From: Rossellomorea sp. AcN35-11
GTDB lineage: Bacteria > Bacillota > Bacilli > Bacillales > Bacillaceae_B
NCBI GenBank assembly: GCA_030388825.1
Contig: CP128835.1
Span: forward strand, 3,218,001-3,282,000
Reading direction: 5' to 3'
DNA: 64,000 bases
Positions 38,533 through 48,964 of the stretch are shown here, one piece after another. Numbering within the stretch: position 1 is the first letter of the stretch; every line of letters starts with the position of its first letter. The notes under the pieces were generated by a model. That model was not told where the DNA came from. It worked only from the letters and a program-made list of their open reading frames with translations, and searched no databases. The translations under genes were made by a program, and so were the position numbers.

Positions 38533-38766
38533 TCAATGCATTTTCTTTTTCGTTTGTATATCCTGAATCTTTTTAGGAGTCACTTCATTACCTTCAGGAT
38601 CAAAGATTCTTGTGTTTTCTATTGTTCCCTTCATCGATTGGCGAAAGGTTTCCAGGTATTCTTTTCTTAGTTTGGACTGCTCTTTTGCTTCTTGTTCAGA
38701 CAATCCCTTACTTTTAGACTTCTTAGCAAGTTCATTGATTCGGTTCATTTTTGTTTTTGAAAGCAT
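38533..38766 (-). CDS. ynzC: YnzC family (DUF896) protein
   Basis: 77 residues: helical hairpin INELAKKSKSKGLSEQEAKEQSKLRKEYL, then FRQSMKGTIENTRIFDPEGNEVTP, the DUF896 pattern. In B. subtilis it is the third gene of the LexA-regulated yneA-yneB-ynzC operon, and the same order is kept here. No known activity. Confidence 0.9.
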   Translation of the reverse strand: MLSKTKMNRINELAKKSKSKGLSEQEAKEQSKLRKEYLETFRQSMKGTIENTRIFDPEGNEVTPKKIQDIQTKKKMH

Positions 38767-38870
38767 CTATAAAAACTCCTTTATTGCCTAGTGAGCATAA
38801 TCTATAACACAATGGAGATTGAACATTATTCTATCGTCATGTTACTAGATTTAAGGAGATAAAACAAGAG

Positions 38871-39524
<654 letters not shown>

Positions 39525-39532
39525 TTATCCCT

Positions 39533-39859
39533 CTATTCTTGGTTCATTACAAATTGATTATCCGAATGGGTGGACAGTTTCGGGTTTTGTATAGGGAGGA
39601 TCAGTGATTCACCGGGTTTGATCGAGAAAGAGGTAAGGTTATTCTCTTCCCCCACCCAGGAAATGAACTCTTCTACAGTCATAGAATATTCCTCATTATA
39701 CTGGTTGGCAATTGTCCAGAGGGTGTCTCCATGCTGAACCGTGATGCTTTGGTAAGAAGGTTGACTTCCCATAACGATTAGAAAATAGACTGAAGATACT
39801 ATAGCTAATACAAATAATATAATAATGTAAGAGAAACGATTCCAGATATGTGTTAACAT
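39533..39859 (-). CDS. yneA: Cell division suppressor YneA
   Basis: 108 residues: one membrane helix (residues ~9-30), then a LysM domain (ITVQHGDTLWTIANQYNE, ending FSIKPGESLILPI). In the SOS response YneA halts septation at the membrane. The ATG at 39859 follows GGAGG by seven bases; the frame reaching 39904 runs into the operator region. Under LexA control through the boxes at 39912-39954. Confidence 0.88.
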   Translation of the reverse strand: MLTHIWNRFSYIIILFVLAIVSSVYFLIVMGSQPSYQSITVQHGDTLWTIANQYNEEYSMTVEEFISWVGEENNLTSFSIKPGESLILPIQNPKLSTHSDNQFVMNQE

Positions 39860-39911
39860 AAAACAACCTCCACACGAATGTTTGTTCTGTTTTGTTACAT
39901 TCATTGTAATA

Positions 39912-39925
39912 CGAACATTCGTTTG
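39912..39925. promoter_or_regulatory. LexA (SOS) operator 1
   Basis: CGAACATTCGTTTG, a near match to the Bacillus SOS box CGAAC-N4-GTTCG, in the divergent yneA/lexA region. Confidence 0.85.
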
Positions 39926-39940
39926 GTGTCAACATAAATT

Positions 39941-39954
39941 CGAACTTATGTTTG
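39941..39954. promoter_or_regulatory. LexA (SOS) operator 2
   Basis: CGAACTTATGTTTG, overlapping the lexA -35 hexamer, so it can auto-repress lexA. A weaker third half-like match (CGAATGTTTGTTCT) lies at 39876-39889, near the yneA start. Confidence 0.87.
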
Positions 39955-39980
39955 TATCGTCTGGAAAGACATGCTATAAT
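39952..39980 (+). promoter_or_regulatory. Sigma-A promoter of lexA
   Basis: TTGTAT (39952-39957), 17-base spacer, perfect TATAAT (39975-39980). Confidence 0.8.
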
Positions 39981-40014
39981 GGGAACATAAGATCTATAAT
40001 AGAGGTGCGTGAAT

Positions 40015-40635
40015 ATGACAAAATTGTCTAAAAGACAACAGGACATACTTGAATACATTAAAATTGCCGTCAGGGAAAAAGGGTATCCGCCATCGGTCAG
40101 GGAAATCGGTGAAGCTGTCGGCCTGGCTTCCAGTTCCACTGTACACGGACATTTAGCCAGACTTGAAAGCAAGGGGCTTATCCGCCGGGATCCCACTAAA
40201 CCTAGAGCCATCGAAATCTTAAACCTTGAAGAAGACAACATTCCACGCCAGCGGGTCGTAAACGTTCCCCTAATCGGTAAGGTCACTGCGGGGCAACCTA
40301 TTACTGCTGTTGAAAATGTAGAAGAATTCTTCCCGCTTCCAGAGCGGATGGCACCTTCCGATGAGCAGGTCTTTATGCTGGAAATCATGGGAGATAGCAT
40401 GATCGAAGCCGGGATTCTAGATGGTGATTTCGTTATCGTCCGTCAACAGCAAACAGCGAACAACGGAGACATCGTCGTAGCGATGACAGATGAAGATGAA
40501 GCGACTGTAAAACGGTTCTTTAAAGAAAGGGATTATGTTCGATTACAACCTGAGAACTCCACAATGGATCCAATCATATTAAGAAACGTATCGATCCTCG
40601 GAAAGGTCGTAGGCGTCTACCGACAAGTTCATTAA
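40015..40635 (+). CDS. lexA: SOS repressor LexA
   Basis: 206 residues. Winged helix (residues 1-65; [24 protein letters not shown]), cleavage site Ala-Gly in [10 protein letters not shown] (~92), catalytic Ser in [10 protein letters not shown] (~128) and Lys in ATVKRFF (~165). RecA-stimulated self-cleavage relieves repression of yneAB and other repair genes. I chose the ATG at 40015, seven bases after AGAGGTG; a GTG at 40009 is too close to that site. Confidence 0.97.
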   Translation: MTKLSKRQQDILEYIKIAVREKGYPPSVREIGEAVGLASSSTVHGHLARLESKGLIRRDPTKPRAIEILNLEEDNIPRQRVVNVPLIGKVTAGQPITAVENVEEFFPLPERMAPSDEQVFMLEIMGDSMIEAGILDGDFVIVRQQQTANNGDIVVAMTDEDEATVKRFFKERDYVRLQPENSTMDPIILRNVSILGKVVGVYRQVH

Positions 40636-40640
40636 ACATT

Positions 40641-40670
40641 AACCGATATGTTTTCGCATATCGGTTTTTT
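40641..40670 (+). terminator. Terminator after lexA
   Basis: AACCGATATG-TTTT-CGCATATCGGTTTTTT on the plus strand. Confidence 0.85.
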
Positions 40671-40689
40671 GATTGAATAAAATAAATAG

Positions 40690-40734
40690 AAAAGAACCCT
40701 GACAGACAGCAAATGCGCTGTCTGCCAGGGTTCT
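40690..40734 (-). terminator. Terminator after glnA
   Basis: AGAACCCTGGCAGACAGC / GCTGTCTGTCAGGGTTCT stem with one wobble, then TTTTC on the minus strand. Confidence 0.87.
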
Positions 40735-40746
40735 TTTGTGACGGGA

Positions 40747-42082
40747 TTAATACATTTGAATGTATTGCTCGCGCTCCCAAGGATGTACTTGTGTACGGAA
40801 CATATCCCACTCGATTTCTTTCGCTTCTACGAAGTGTTCGAATATATGCTCACCAAGAGATTTAACGATTACCTCATTTGTTTTTAGGTTCTCCAATGCA
40901 GCATGCAATGTTGCTGGAAGGTCGACAATCCCTGCTTCTTCACGCTCTTTTTTGTCCATAACATAGATGTTGCGGTCGATGGGCTTAGGTGCAGGAAGAT
41001 TATTTTTGATTCCATCCAATCCGGCTGCCAGTAATACTGCCATGGCAAGGTATGGGTTTGCCGCTGGGTCGACACTTCGTACTTCCACACGTGTACTTAA
41101 CCCACGGGAAGCAGGAATACGGATTAGCGGGCTGCGGTTACGCGCGGACCAAGCAACATAACAAGGTGCTTCATATCCGGGAACCAGTCGCTTGTATGAG
41201 TTTACAGTCGGATTGGTGATCGCTGTAAAGTCAGTGGCATGCTTAATGATTCCAGCCAGGAATTGGCGGGCTGTGTCACTTAATTGTAAATCTCCCCTTT
41301 TCATCAAAGAAAGAGTTTTCTCCATTTTTGAACAGGGACATGTTACAATGCATCCCTGAGCCATTCACACCAAAAAGAGGTTTTGGCATGAAAGTTGCGT
41401 GTAATCCATGCTTACGGGCAATTGTTTTAACTACCAATTTAAATGTTTGGATGTCGTCACAAGCTCTTAATGCACTTGCATATTTGAAATCGATCTCATG
41501 TTGTCCAGGAGCAACTTCGTGGTGAGAAGCTTCGATTTCAAAGCCCATTTCTTCCAATTCCAATGCGATATCACGACGGCAGTTTTCTCCTAAATCTGTT
41601 GGTGCTAAATCGAAATAACCGCCATTGTCGTTCAGTTCCAGTGTAGGTTCACCATTTTCGTCTAATTTGAAGAGGAAGAATTCCGGCTCTGGTCCAAGAT
41701 TGAAATCAGTAAATCCAAGCTCTTCCATTTCTGCTAAGACACGCTTTAGGTTGTTACGCGGATCCCCTTCAAATGGAGTGCCGTCCGGATTATAGATGTC
41801 ACAGATCAGTCGTGCTACTTTCCCTTTTTCAGCAGTCCAAGGGAACACAAGCCAAGTATCTAAATCAGGGAATAGGTACATATCTGATTCTTCAATGCGG
41901 ACAAATCCTTCAATGGAAGAACCATCAAACATCATCTTGTTATCTAGAGCCTTTTCAAGCTGACTTAAAGGGATTTCTACGTTTTTGATCGTCCCCAGGA
42001 TATCAGTGAATTGTAATCGAATGAACTTGACTCCCTCTTCATTCGCTAATCTTAAAACATCTTCTCGAGTATACTTTGCCAT
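40747..42082 (-). CDS. glnA: Glutamine synthetase, type I (frameshifted)
   Basis: ATP-dependent ammonium assimilation enzyme and sensor partner of GlnR. Motifs: [10 protein letters not shown] (~residue 51), GPEPEFFLF (~130), [11 protein letters not shown] (~243), [17 protein letters not shown] and the late [13 protein letters not shown]. The frame breaks in a run of four G on the minus strand (41294-41297); three give [20 protein letters not shown] and exactly 444 residues, the length I recall for B. subtilis GlnA. Such a central enzyme is very unlikely to be truly broken, so I read this as a sequence error. Second gene of glnR-glnA. Confidence 0.93.
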
Positions 42083-42119
42083 TTACGTAATTCCTCCTCA
42101 AGTTTATTAAAGGTTTTAT

Positions 42120-42536
42120 TTAATGAAAAAAGCGGGACATGTCACCTTGACGTAAAGATGCTTTAGTAAATCTGCCTGAATGCATTAATTCATTTCTAAG
42201 CAATTTACGGAGCTCGTCATCAGATAGATCCTGTCGTGCTTTTTCTTCCTTTTCATTGCTTACGTCAGATACGACTTCAGATTCATTGTGACTGGATACA
42301 GCAAATATCTTCTTAATTCCAGCCATATTAATGCCTTGATCTAACAGATCCTTTACTTCTAATAACTTATCAATGTCATTCAAGGAAAAGAGCCTTCGAT
42401 TACCATCGGTCCGTGCCGGGTTTATCAGACTGTGCTCTTCATAGTATCGAATCTGACGAGCTGATAGGTCCGTGAGCTGCATGACAATACTGATTGGAAA
42501 CAGTGCCATCGTTCGACGAATTTCACTTCCGCTCAT
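42120..42536 (-). CDS. glnR: Nitrogen repressor GlnR (MerR family)
   Basis: 138 residues with a MerR DNA-binding domain (residues ~14-82; [28 protein letters not shown]) and a C-terminal tail ([22 protein letters not shown]), which in B. subtilis is engaged by feedback-inhibited glutamine synthetase. It represses its own operon with glnA. A consensus box lies at 42605-42621. Confidence 0.95.
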   Translation of the reverse strand: MSGSEIRRTMALFPISIVMQLTDLSARQIRYYEEHSLINPARTDGNRRLFSLNDIDKLLEVKDLLDQGINMAGIKKIFAVSSHNESEVVSDVSNEKEEKARQDLSDDELRKLLRNELMHSGRFTKASLRQGDMSRFFH

Positions 42537-42604
42537 CTTGATTCCTCCTTTTCATTTCCTTCTTGACCTTATTATATGTAATGTCAGGAGTTCTGTCAAT
42601 CAAA

Positions 42605-42621
42605 TGTTAGATTTTCTTACA
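42605..42621. promoter_or_regulatory. GlnR/TnrA box upstream of glnR-glnA
   Basis: Minus strand TGTAAGAAAATCTAACA fits TGTNANAWWWTMTNACA at every position. It lies 69 bases before the glnR start, the expected place for autoregulation. Confidence 0.9.
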
Positions 42622-42675
42622 TGAGAATTCAAAAGGAAAGGACAGTCACATTTAGACTATCCAGTTACTCCTTTA

Positions 42676-43953
42676 TTATCCCGAGGTCACAGAGATTAAA
42701 CCTTTTTCTATTAAAAGATCTACTGCTGAGCACACGGCGATCTTTACGTGAGCGTAGGTTAACCCTCCCTGGACATATGCTACATAGGGGGGTCTGATTG
42801 GCCCGTCGGCAGATAGTTCAATGCTGGAGCCTTGTATGAAGGTTCCGGCTGCCATTATGACATCATCTTCATAACCAGGCATATAGTTGGGATATGGTGT
42901 GAAGTGCGAATTGATAGGAGATGCAAACTGTATCGCCTGACAAAATGCTACCATCTTATCCTTGTCATTGAATTGTACCGACTGGATTAAATCTGTCCGC
43001 TTAGCGTGAGGGCCTGGGTTCGTATCCATACCAAGCTCTGTCAATAGAGCCGATGTAAATACAGCGCCCTTTAATGATTGTGCAACCACATGGGGAGCAA
43101 GGAAGAATCCTTGGTACATTTCCTGAAGGCTGTACAGGGATGCACCTGCCTCTGCCCCAATGCCTGGGGATGTCATCCTGTAGGAACAGGCATCTACATA
43201 CCTTTTCTTCCCTACTATATACCCGCCTGTTTTCGCAAGGCCGCCACCAGGGTTTTTAATAAGGGAGCCTGCCATCAGATCCGCCCCTACATGACAAGGT
43301 TCCCTTTCTTCAACGAATTCCCCATAGCAGTTGTCTACAAATACAACAATTCCGGGGTTAATCTTTTTAACAAAATCAATCATTTCTTTGATTTCATCAA
43401 TCGTAAAGGATGGTCTATTGGCATATCCTTTAGATCGCTGAATCCCAATCATTTTAGTTTTGGAAGTGACCGCTTTTTTGACCGATTCATAATCGACCTT
43501 CCCCGATTCGAGTAATGGAACACTCTGATAACCAATCTGGAAGTCTTTAAGGGAACCGGTCCCGTTACCCCTGATGCCGACGATTTCTTCGAGGGTGTCG
43601 TAGGGTTTTCCGGTTATGTATACTAATTCGTCCCCAGGTCTCAGCACCCCGAATAAAGCAATGGAGATCGCGTGAGTGCCTGAAATGATCTGTGGTCTGA
43701 CAAGCCCTGCTTCACCACCGAAGACATCGGCATAAATACTTTCCAATGTGTCTCTCCCAGTATCATCATACCCATAACCTGTAGTTGGTATGAAATGGGA
43801 ATCACTAACCCTGTGCCTTTGATAAGACCGGAGTACTTTAAACTGGTTACTTTCAGCTCTGTCTTCAATCTTTTTGTGTATTTCTTTAATGTTTTCTTCC
43901 ACTCTTGTTACAAGCGGTTTTAGAGTATTTCCATTCATTAATTGTTCAAACAT
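42676..43953 (-). CDS. ynbB: YnbB, PLP-dependent methionine gamma-lyase-like protein
   Basis: 425-residue fold-type I PLP protein once called an aluminium-resistance protein. Putative PLP Lys in SLIKNPGGGLAKTGGYIVGKK (~residue 235), with the ligand Asp in VVFVDNCYGEF (~200). It sits between glnR and hflX as in B. subtilis. The family name comes from distant similarity; no substrate has been proven. Confidence 0.85.
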   Translation of the reverse strand: MFEQLMNGNTLKPLVTRVEENIKEIHKKIEDRAESNQFKVLRSYQRHRVSDSHFIPTTGYGYDDTGRDTLESIYADVFGGEAGLVRPQIISGTHAISIALFGVLRPGDELVYITGKPYDTLEEIVGIRGNGTGSLKDFQIGYQSVPLLESGKVDYESVKKAVTSKTKMIGIQRSKGYANRPSFTIDEIKEMIDFVKKINPGIVVFVDNCYGEFVEEREPCHVGADLMAGSLIKNPGGGLAKTGGYIVGKKRYVDACSYRMTSPGIGAEAGASLYSLQEMYQGFFLAPHVVAQSLKGAVFTSALLTELGMDTNPGPHAKRTDLIQSVQFNDKDKMVAFCQAIQFASPINSHFTPYPNYMPGYEDDVIMAAGTFIQGSSIELSADGPIRPPYVAYVQGGLTYAHVKIAVCSAVDLLIEKGLISVTSG

Positions 43954-43971
43954 GAGGTTTTTGTTTCCCTT

Positions 43972-45225
43972 CTACCTTTGAAATTTCTTGATATGCCCTG
44001 AGATTGGATGGTCTTCCAAGTGATACCCAGTCAATTCATAAATCTGGTTTTCTTCTAAAAATTCCAATTTCCCTAGAATGGTTTCATTCTTTAATTGAGA
44101 AAGAAGCTTTCCTTCGCTTGCCGGGATCAACACATGATAGGAGATCATATGTTTTTTTACGATGTCTTCCATTTTCACCAATAGGTCTCCACGATCCCCT
44201 TCATTCAATGCACTGATGATCATGCGGGCCCCTTCACCGGACGGAACAAAGTCGGGGTGGACCATATCGCGTTTATTGTATACCGTTAACTGTGGCAGTC
44301 CGCTCATGTCCAAGTCTTCCAGCAAGGACTGAACGGTCTTTTCGTGCTGATTGTAATCGGGGTTTGAACTATCCACAACGTGGAGAAGCAGGTCAGCTTC
44401 CCTCACCTCTTCCAGTGTCGAGCGAAATGCGGCGATTAACGAAGTGGGAAGATCCTGTATGAATCCTACAGTATCCGTAAGCAAAGTCGTGTATCCGCTA
44501 GGAAGGGGCATTTTCCTCGTCATCGGGTCAAGGGTGGCAAATAGTTGATTTTCTTCATAGGAATCCGCCAGAGAGATACGGTTGAATAATGTCGATTTCC
44601 CTGCATTCGTATAACCCACCAGGGCAATTTGAAAGGTCTTATTTCGCTTTCTTCTTTTACGATACCTTTCTCTATGTTCCACAATCGTTTGAAGCTGTGT
44701 CTTGATATCATCGATTCTGCGATGAATGTGGCGGCGATCACTTTCCAGTTTTGTTTCACCGGGACCCCTTGTTCCAATCCCTCCACCCAACCTTGAGAGG
44801 GATGCCCCCTGTCCGATCAATCTGGGAAGTAAGTATTGAAGCTGCGCCAGTTCTACCTGTAATTTCCCTTCCCTTGATCGGGCCCTCTGAGCGAAAATAT
44901 CAAGTATCAGTTGAGTGCGATCAATCACCCTGGCACTTAAGTCTTTCGACAGGTTCCTTATTTGACTAGGGGAGAGTTCATCATTAAATATGATGATATC
45001 AGGGTCAAATTGCTCTTCCAAAAGGATAAGCTCTTCCACTTTCCCTTTCCCTATATAGGTGCCTGGATGAACACGGTCCCTTTTTTGAGTGAGAATGGAC
45101 ACTACTTGACCATTAGCCGTTTGAGTCAACTCCTCAAGTTCTTCTAAACTATATTGAAAACGCAAGTCATCATCTTCAAGTTGACATCCAACAAGGATGA
45201 CTTTTTCCTTCACTTCTTTCTTCAA
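43972..45225 (-). CDS. hflX: GTPase HflX (YnbA)
   Basis: 417 residues. An N-terminal nucleotide-binding domain and helical linker ([18 protein letters not shown] ~165) precede the G domain: G1 [12 protein letters not shown] (~205), G3 [10 protein letters not shown] (~250), G4 NKRD (~320). HflX binds the 50S subunit and rescues or splits stalled and heat-stressed ribosomes. Same strand and order as B. subtilis ynbA-ynbB. Confidence 0.94.
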   Translation of the reverse strand: MKKEVKEKVILVGCQLEDDDLRFQYSLEELEELTQTANGQVVSILTQKRDRVHPGTYIGKGKVEELILLEEQFDPDIIIFNDELSPSQIRNLSKDLSARVIDRTQLILDIFAQRARSREGKLQVELAQLQYLLPRLIGQGASLSRLGGGIGTRGPGETKLESDRRHIHRRIDDIKTQLQTIVEHRERYRKRRKRNKTFQIALVGYTNAGKSTLFNRISLADSYEENQLFATLDPMTRKMPLPSGYTTLLTDTVGFIQDLPTSLIAAFRSTLEEVREADLLLHVVDSSNPDYNQHEKTVQSLLEDLDMSGLPQLTVYNKRDMVHPDFVPSGEGARMIISALNEGDRGDLLVKMEDIVKKHMISYHVLIPASEGKLLSQLKNETILGKLEFLEENQIYELTGYHLEDHPISGHIKKFQR

Positions 45226-45424
45226 TAAACATCCTTCTTTCTGTACATTTCATGAACACCTTCATCATATCAAAATCCCCTCGTAAACTCTATGTAAAAA
45301 GATATGAAAAATGCTTGCAATTAAGTGCACACGTGTTAAAATCAGTATGTTTGAATAAACGAAGGAACCCTCTCACTCTACATAATGGCATGTAGCATTT
45401 TGTAATACGTAAGGAGGAATGAGT

Positions 45425-46034
45425 ATGACGTGGGAAGTCTTGAGTATTATTGGTACCATTGCTTTTGCTATTTCAGGGGCTATCATTGCCATGGAAGAGG
45501 AATACGATATCCTCGGTGTATATATATTAGGAATTGTCACTGCATTTGGTGGGGGGGGCCATCCGAAATTTACTGATTGGTGTACCGGTGTCTGCATTGT
45601 GGGAGCAGGGCATGCTATTTCAGATTGCACTCCTTTCCATTACAGCGGTCTTTCTCTTCCCTAATAATCTTCTTAAACATTGGAGAAAATGGGGTAATTT
45701 CTTTGATGCCATCGGACTTTCCGCCTTCGCTATCCAAGGAGCACTATATGCTTCTGAAATGAATCACCCAATCAGCGCGATCATTGTTGCTGCCGTCTTA
45801 ACAGGAAGCGGTGGTGGCATCATCCGTGATTTACTGGCGGGTCGAAAACCCCTTGTACTCCGTTCAGAAATTTATGCCGTTTGGGCAGTCCTTTGCGGTG
45901 CAGCAATCGGGCTCGGCATTGTCCATTCTCCTTTTGAACTATATTCATTATTTGTCATTACAACAGCATTACGTGTTCTTTCCTACTTGTATAAGTGGCG
46001 GTTGCCCAATAAGAGTTTACGAGCACATGTTTAA
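45425..46034 (+). CDS. yvgT: TRIC-type cation channel family protein YvgT (frameshifted)
   Basis: Trimeric intracellular cation channel family (UPF0126): two repeats of three helices, each with a glycine-rich kink (TAFGGGAIRNLL and TGSGGGIIRDLLAGRKP). The frame breaks in a run of eight G (45551-45558); seven restore the first motif and give 202 residues, the length I recall for YvgT. I chose the ATG at 45425, seven bases after AAGGAGG; the ATG at 45419 is one base from it. It points away from hflX. Confidence 0.85.
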
Positions 46035-46038
46035 TGAA

Positions 46039-46068
46039 AAATGCATTCATCCCTGAATGCATTTTTTT
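46039..46068 (+). terminator. Terminator after yvgT
   Basis: AATGCATTCA-TCCC-TGAATGCATTTTTTTT on the plus strand. Confidence 0.85.
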
Positions 46069-46101
46069 TATTCTGCTATTCTCCTGGTTTACTAAGTATA
46101 T

Positions 46102-47064
46102 TCATTCAGAAGACCCTTTGTTAAATACCAGGTCATTGCTGCGTATGGTTAATAAATCAAGCCGGTCATAGCAATTCTCCATCAATAGTCTCATGGCCTG
46201 AGCCCTTATCGACTTCTCTATTACATTCCGGACATACCTTCCGTTTGAAAATGCCATTGGAGAAAGAGTATTTTTGGCTGAATGGAGGTGCTCCTTTATC
46301 TTTCTCTCTGCATCATGACTTAATACATATTCCTTCTCTTCCAACATTCTTCTTCCTATTTCCATCAGTTGATCAACTGAATAATCCGGAAAATGAAAAA
46401 CAAGGGGAAACCTCGATTGTAATCCGGGATTTAACGTAAGAAACTGATCCATTTCCCTCGAATACCCTGCCAATATCAAGATAAATTCATGCTGCTTATC
46501 CTCCATATGCTTGACCAGTGTATCAATCGCTTCCTTACCGAAGTCTTTCTCTCCGCCTCGACCGAGGGAGTAAGCTTCATCGATGAATAGAATCCCTCCA
46601 AGAGCTTTTTTAACGAGATCTCTTGTTTTCTGAGCTGTATGGCCAATATATTCACCTACCAAATCAGCCCTTTCCGCTTCAATCAGGTGGCCTTTGGATA
46701 ATACATTCATTTTAAGGAAAAGCTTTCCGATAATTCGTGCAACAGTTGTCTTTCCCGTACCTGGATTTCCTTTGAACATCATATGAAGTGCTTGTTTTCC
46801 TGCTTTCAACCCCATTGCTTCTCTTTTTTTGTTCACGTATATCCATGCATAAATTTCTTTCACCATTTTCTTCATTTCGTCCATTCCAACGAGAGACCCA
46901 AGTTCTTCTTCAATTTCCCTTAACGCAACATGTTCATGAGGAAGGGACTGAGGAACGGATTCATGCTTCAATATATCTCGAACCGGACTCCGTTTTTGGG
47001 AATTCAACACTATGCTGATTTGCCCGTTATTTTTCATTCTCATTGGTTGATCCAATGGTTTCAC
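46102..47064 (-). CDS. spoVK: Stage V sporulation protein K (AAA ATPase)
   Basis: 320 residues, CbbX/SpoVK-type AAA domain. Walker A GNPGTGKTT (~residue 98), Walker B GGILFIDEAYSLGRGG (~155), arginine finger region LQSRFPLVFHFPDY (~222). Needed for mature spores in B. subtilis and made in the mother cell. The upstream region contains GCGTATACTG, which may be part of a sporulation promoter, but I cannot assign the sigma factor. Confidence 0.9.
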   Translation of the reverse strand: MKPLDQPMRMKNNGQISIVLNSQKRSPVRDILKHESVPQSLPHEHVALREIEEELGSLVGMDEMKKMVKEIYAWIYVNKKREAMGLKAGKQALHMMFKGNPGTGKTTVARIIGKLFLKMNVLSKGHLIEAERADLVGEYIGHTAQKTRDLVKKALGGILFIDEAYSLGRGGEKDFGKEAIDTLVKHMEDKQHEFILILAGYSREMDQFLTLNPGLQSRFPLVFHFPDYSVDQLMEIGRRMLEEKEYVLSHDAERKIKEHLHSAKNTLSPMAFSNGRYVRNVIEKSIRAQAMRLLMENCYDRLDLLTIRSNDLVFNKGSSE

Positions 47065-47403
47065 CTCACCATTCTAAAGACAGTATACGCCCCTGAAGGC
47101 TTTAGGGTGACAAACGCCTATATTTTACCTGTTTTTTTCGACAAATGAGAAGAATCCTGTCTTTTCCTGCGCTTTCCCGAGAAATAAAAAGAATTAGGGA
47201 GTGTTAGTCATTCTTCGCTTGTTTTCATCAGGGTTCATCATACGATAGTCATTTCATAACCGGTTCGTTCATGTTCAATGAGGGATGAATAAAAACCCTC
47301 TTTTATCATCCTATTCAATTACTTTTTGTTTCATTAATTAAATATCGTATTCGTTCATGAGAATGACTCATTGATTAAAAAACGTTCAAAAAAGGAATAA
47401 AAA
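47065..47403. other. Intergenic region between hfq and spoVK
   Basis: About 340 AT-rich bases. B. subtilis has a small gene (ymzA) in this place, but I find no good coding frame here. The minus-strand promoter of spoVK should lie at the left end. Confidence 0.4.
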
Positions 47404-47426
47404 AAGCCGCCCTTGCAGGGCAGCTT
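47404..47426 (-). terminator. Terminator after hfq
   Basis: AAGCTGCCCTGCAAGGGCGGCTT and TTTTTT on the minus strand. Confidence 0.87.
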
Positions 47427-47442
47427 TAGCTTTATATAGCTT

Positions 47443-47679
47443 TTAATTGTTTTGTTCATCAAAATTTATTTGGACATTACGCTGCGGAGCGAATGTTGAA
47501 ATGGCATGTTTAAATACAAGTTGCTGTTTTCCTTCCGTTTCGAACAACACGGTAAAATTGTCAAAGCCCTTTACCTGGCCACGGATCTGGAAGCCATTTA
47601 AAAGGAATACGGTTACAAGCGATCCCTCTTTACGCAGTTGATTAAGGAATTGATCTTGGATATTAATGGATTGTTTCAT
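47443..47679 (-). CDS. hfq: RNA chaperone Hfq
   Basis: 78 residues, Sm fold. Sm1 motif region [26 protein letters not shown] and Sm2 [10 protein letters not shown], with the usual N-terminal [11 protein letters not shown]. It forms a hexameric ring binding small RNAs. Directly downstream of miaA (28-base gap), the standard arrangement. Confidence 0.97.
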   Translation of the reverse strand: MKQSINIQDQFLNQLRKEGSLVTVFLLNGFQIRGQVKGFDNFTVLFETEGKQQLVFKHAISTFAPQRNVQINFDEQNN

Positions 47680-47707
47680 GGGTTATTCCTCCTCTTCTAT
47701 CTCTACA

Positions 47708-48667
47708 TTACTTATTCGACTTTAATTGAAGCTTTCCTGCAATAAATTCTGAAATATCCTCAATTATTTCGGAGTGCCGATTCTCATCTGTCATATCGAA
47801 CCAGGCTACATCCATTTTATTTCTGAACCATGTCAGTTGCCGCTTTGCATACCTTCTAGAATTTTGCTTCAGGTTTTCCTTTGCTCTTTCGAGTCCGATT
47901 AAACCATCAAGGTATTCATACAGCTCTTTGTAACCGATGGCCTGAACGGATTGGACATTCCTGACACCTTCATCATATAACTCCTTCACTTCCTTTAATA
48001 GACCCTGGGTCATCATCATGTCCACGCGGAGGTTTATTCTTTCATAGAGCTTTTCCCGATCCATTGTTAATCCGATTATAGCTGCATTGTACTGCAACTC
48101 CTTTGATTGTGATGCCTGAAACTCAGCCATTCTTTTTCCGGTACAATGATAAATTTCCAGGGCACGGATAACACGCCGTGTATTATTGGGATGAATATTG
48201 CTTGCGGAAACGGGATCGATACGCAATAACTTCCCATGAAGCCAATCAGGACCATTCTTTTCAAGTTCTGCTTCCAGCTCTTTACGATAATCCTCGTCAC
48301 CAGGGGTGTCTGTAAATTGATAATCGTATAAGACCGACTGAATATATAACCCTGTCCCTCCCACGATTAAAGGAATCTTTCCACGGGAGTGTATCTCTGA
48401 AATGTTCTTCCTGACAAGTTCTTGAAAATCCGCAACAGAAAAAGATTCCCGGGGGTCTTTAATATCCAGCAGATGATGCGGTATGCCTTCCATTTCATCT
48501 CGGGTAATTTTTGCGGTACCGATGTCCATTCTTTTATAGATTTGCATGGAATCCCCACTGATGATTTCCCCATTGAACCTATTAGCAAGTTCTATACTTG
48601 CATTCGTTTTCCCAACGGCTGTCGGACCGATAAGAACGATTACTTTTTCTTTTTCTATCATTGACAT
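47708..48667 (-). CDS. miaA: tRNA dimethylallyltransferase MiaA
   Basis: 319 residues. P-loop GPTAVGKTNASIELA (~residue 13), DSMQIYKRMDIGTAK (~40), GGTGLYIQ (~102), RYAKRQLTWFRN (~280). It adds the isopentenyl group to A37 of tRNAs reading UNN codons. Forms a unit with hfq. Confidence 0.96.
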   Translation of the reverse strand: MSMIEKEKVIVLIGPTAVGKTNASIELANRFNGEIISGDSMQIYKRMDIGTAKITRDEMEGIPHHLLDIKDPRESFSVADFQELVRKNISEIHSRGKIPLIVGGTGLYIQSVLYDYQFTDTPGDEDYRKELEAELEKNGPDWLHGKLLRIDPVSASNIHPNNTRRVIRALEIYHCTGKRMAEFQASQSKELQYNAAIIGLTMDREKLYERINLRVDMMMTQGLLKEVKELYDEGVRNVQSVQAIGYKELYEYLDGLIGLERAKENLKQNSRRYAKRQLTWFRNKMDVAWFDMTDENRHSEIIEDISEFIAGKLQLKSNK

Positions 48668-48865
48668 ACATTCACTGCTTTCTATGTAACTGTTTCTTTA
48701 CATATTATCGTACCATAATAATAGATGTTGTTAAATCACATCTTGATAGTATCCCCAATTCCTTTATGAATATTCCATGTCCTCCTCATTTTTCTCCTTC
48801 CTTGAAAAAGAATGTACCCACCTCAACGAGAAATAAACCTATGTACCTGTATCGCCAGTCAAACA

Positions 48866-48896
48866 AAACAGTCTGAAGTTCATCTCCAGACTGTTT
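48866..48896 (-). terminator. Terminator after the acylase gene
   Basis: AAACAGTCTGGAGATGAACTTCAGACTGTTT followed by TGTTTGAC on the minus strand. Confidence 0.7.
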
Positions 48897-48964
48897 GTAT
48901 GTCATTTATTCCATGCGGTATTTCCTTAGAACCCTTTCGGATTTCTGTATGCCCTCATCTGAAT

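Noticed and set aside
40009..40014. GTG start of LexA at 40009
   Set aside because: It lies one base from the AGAGGTG site; the ATG at 40015 has normal spacing and gives the usual N-terminus.
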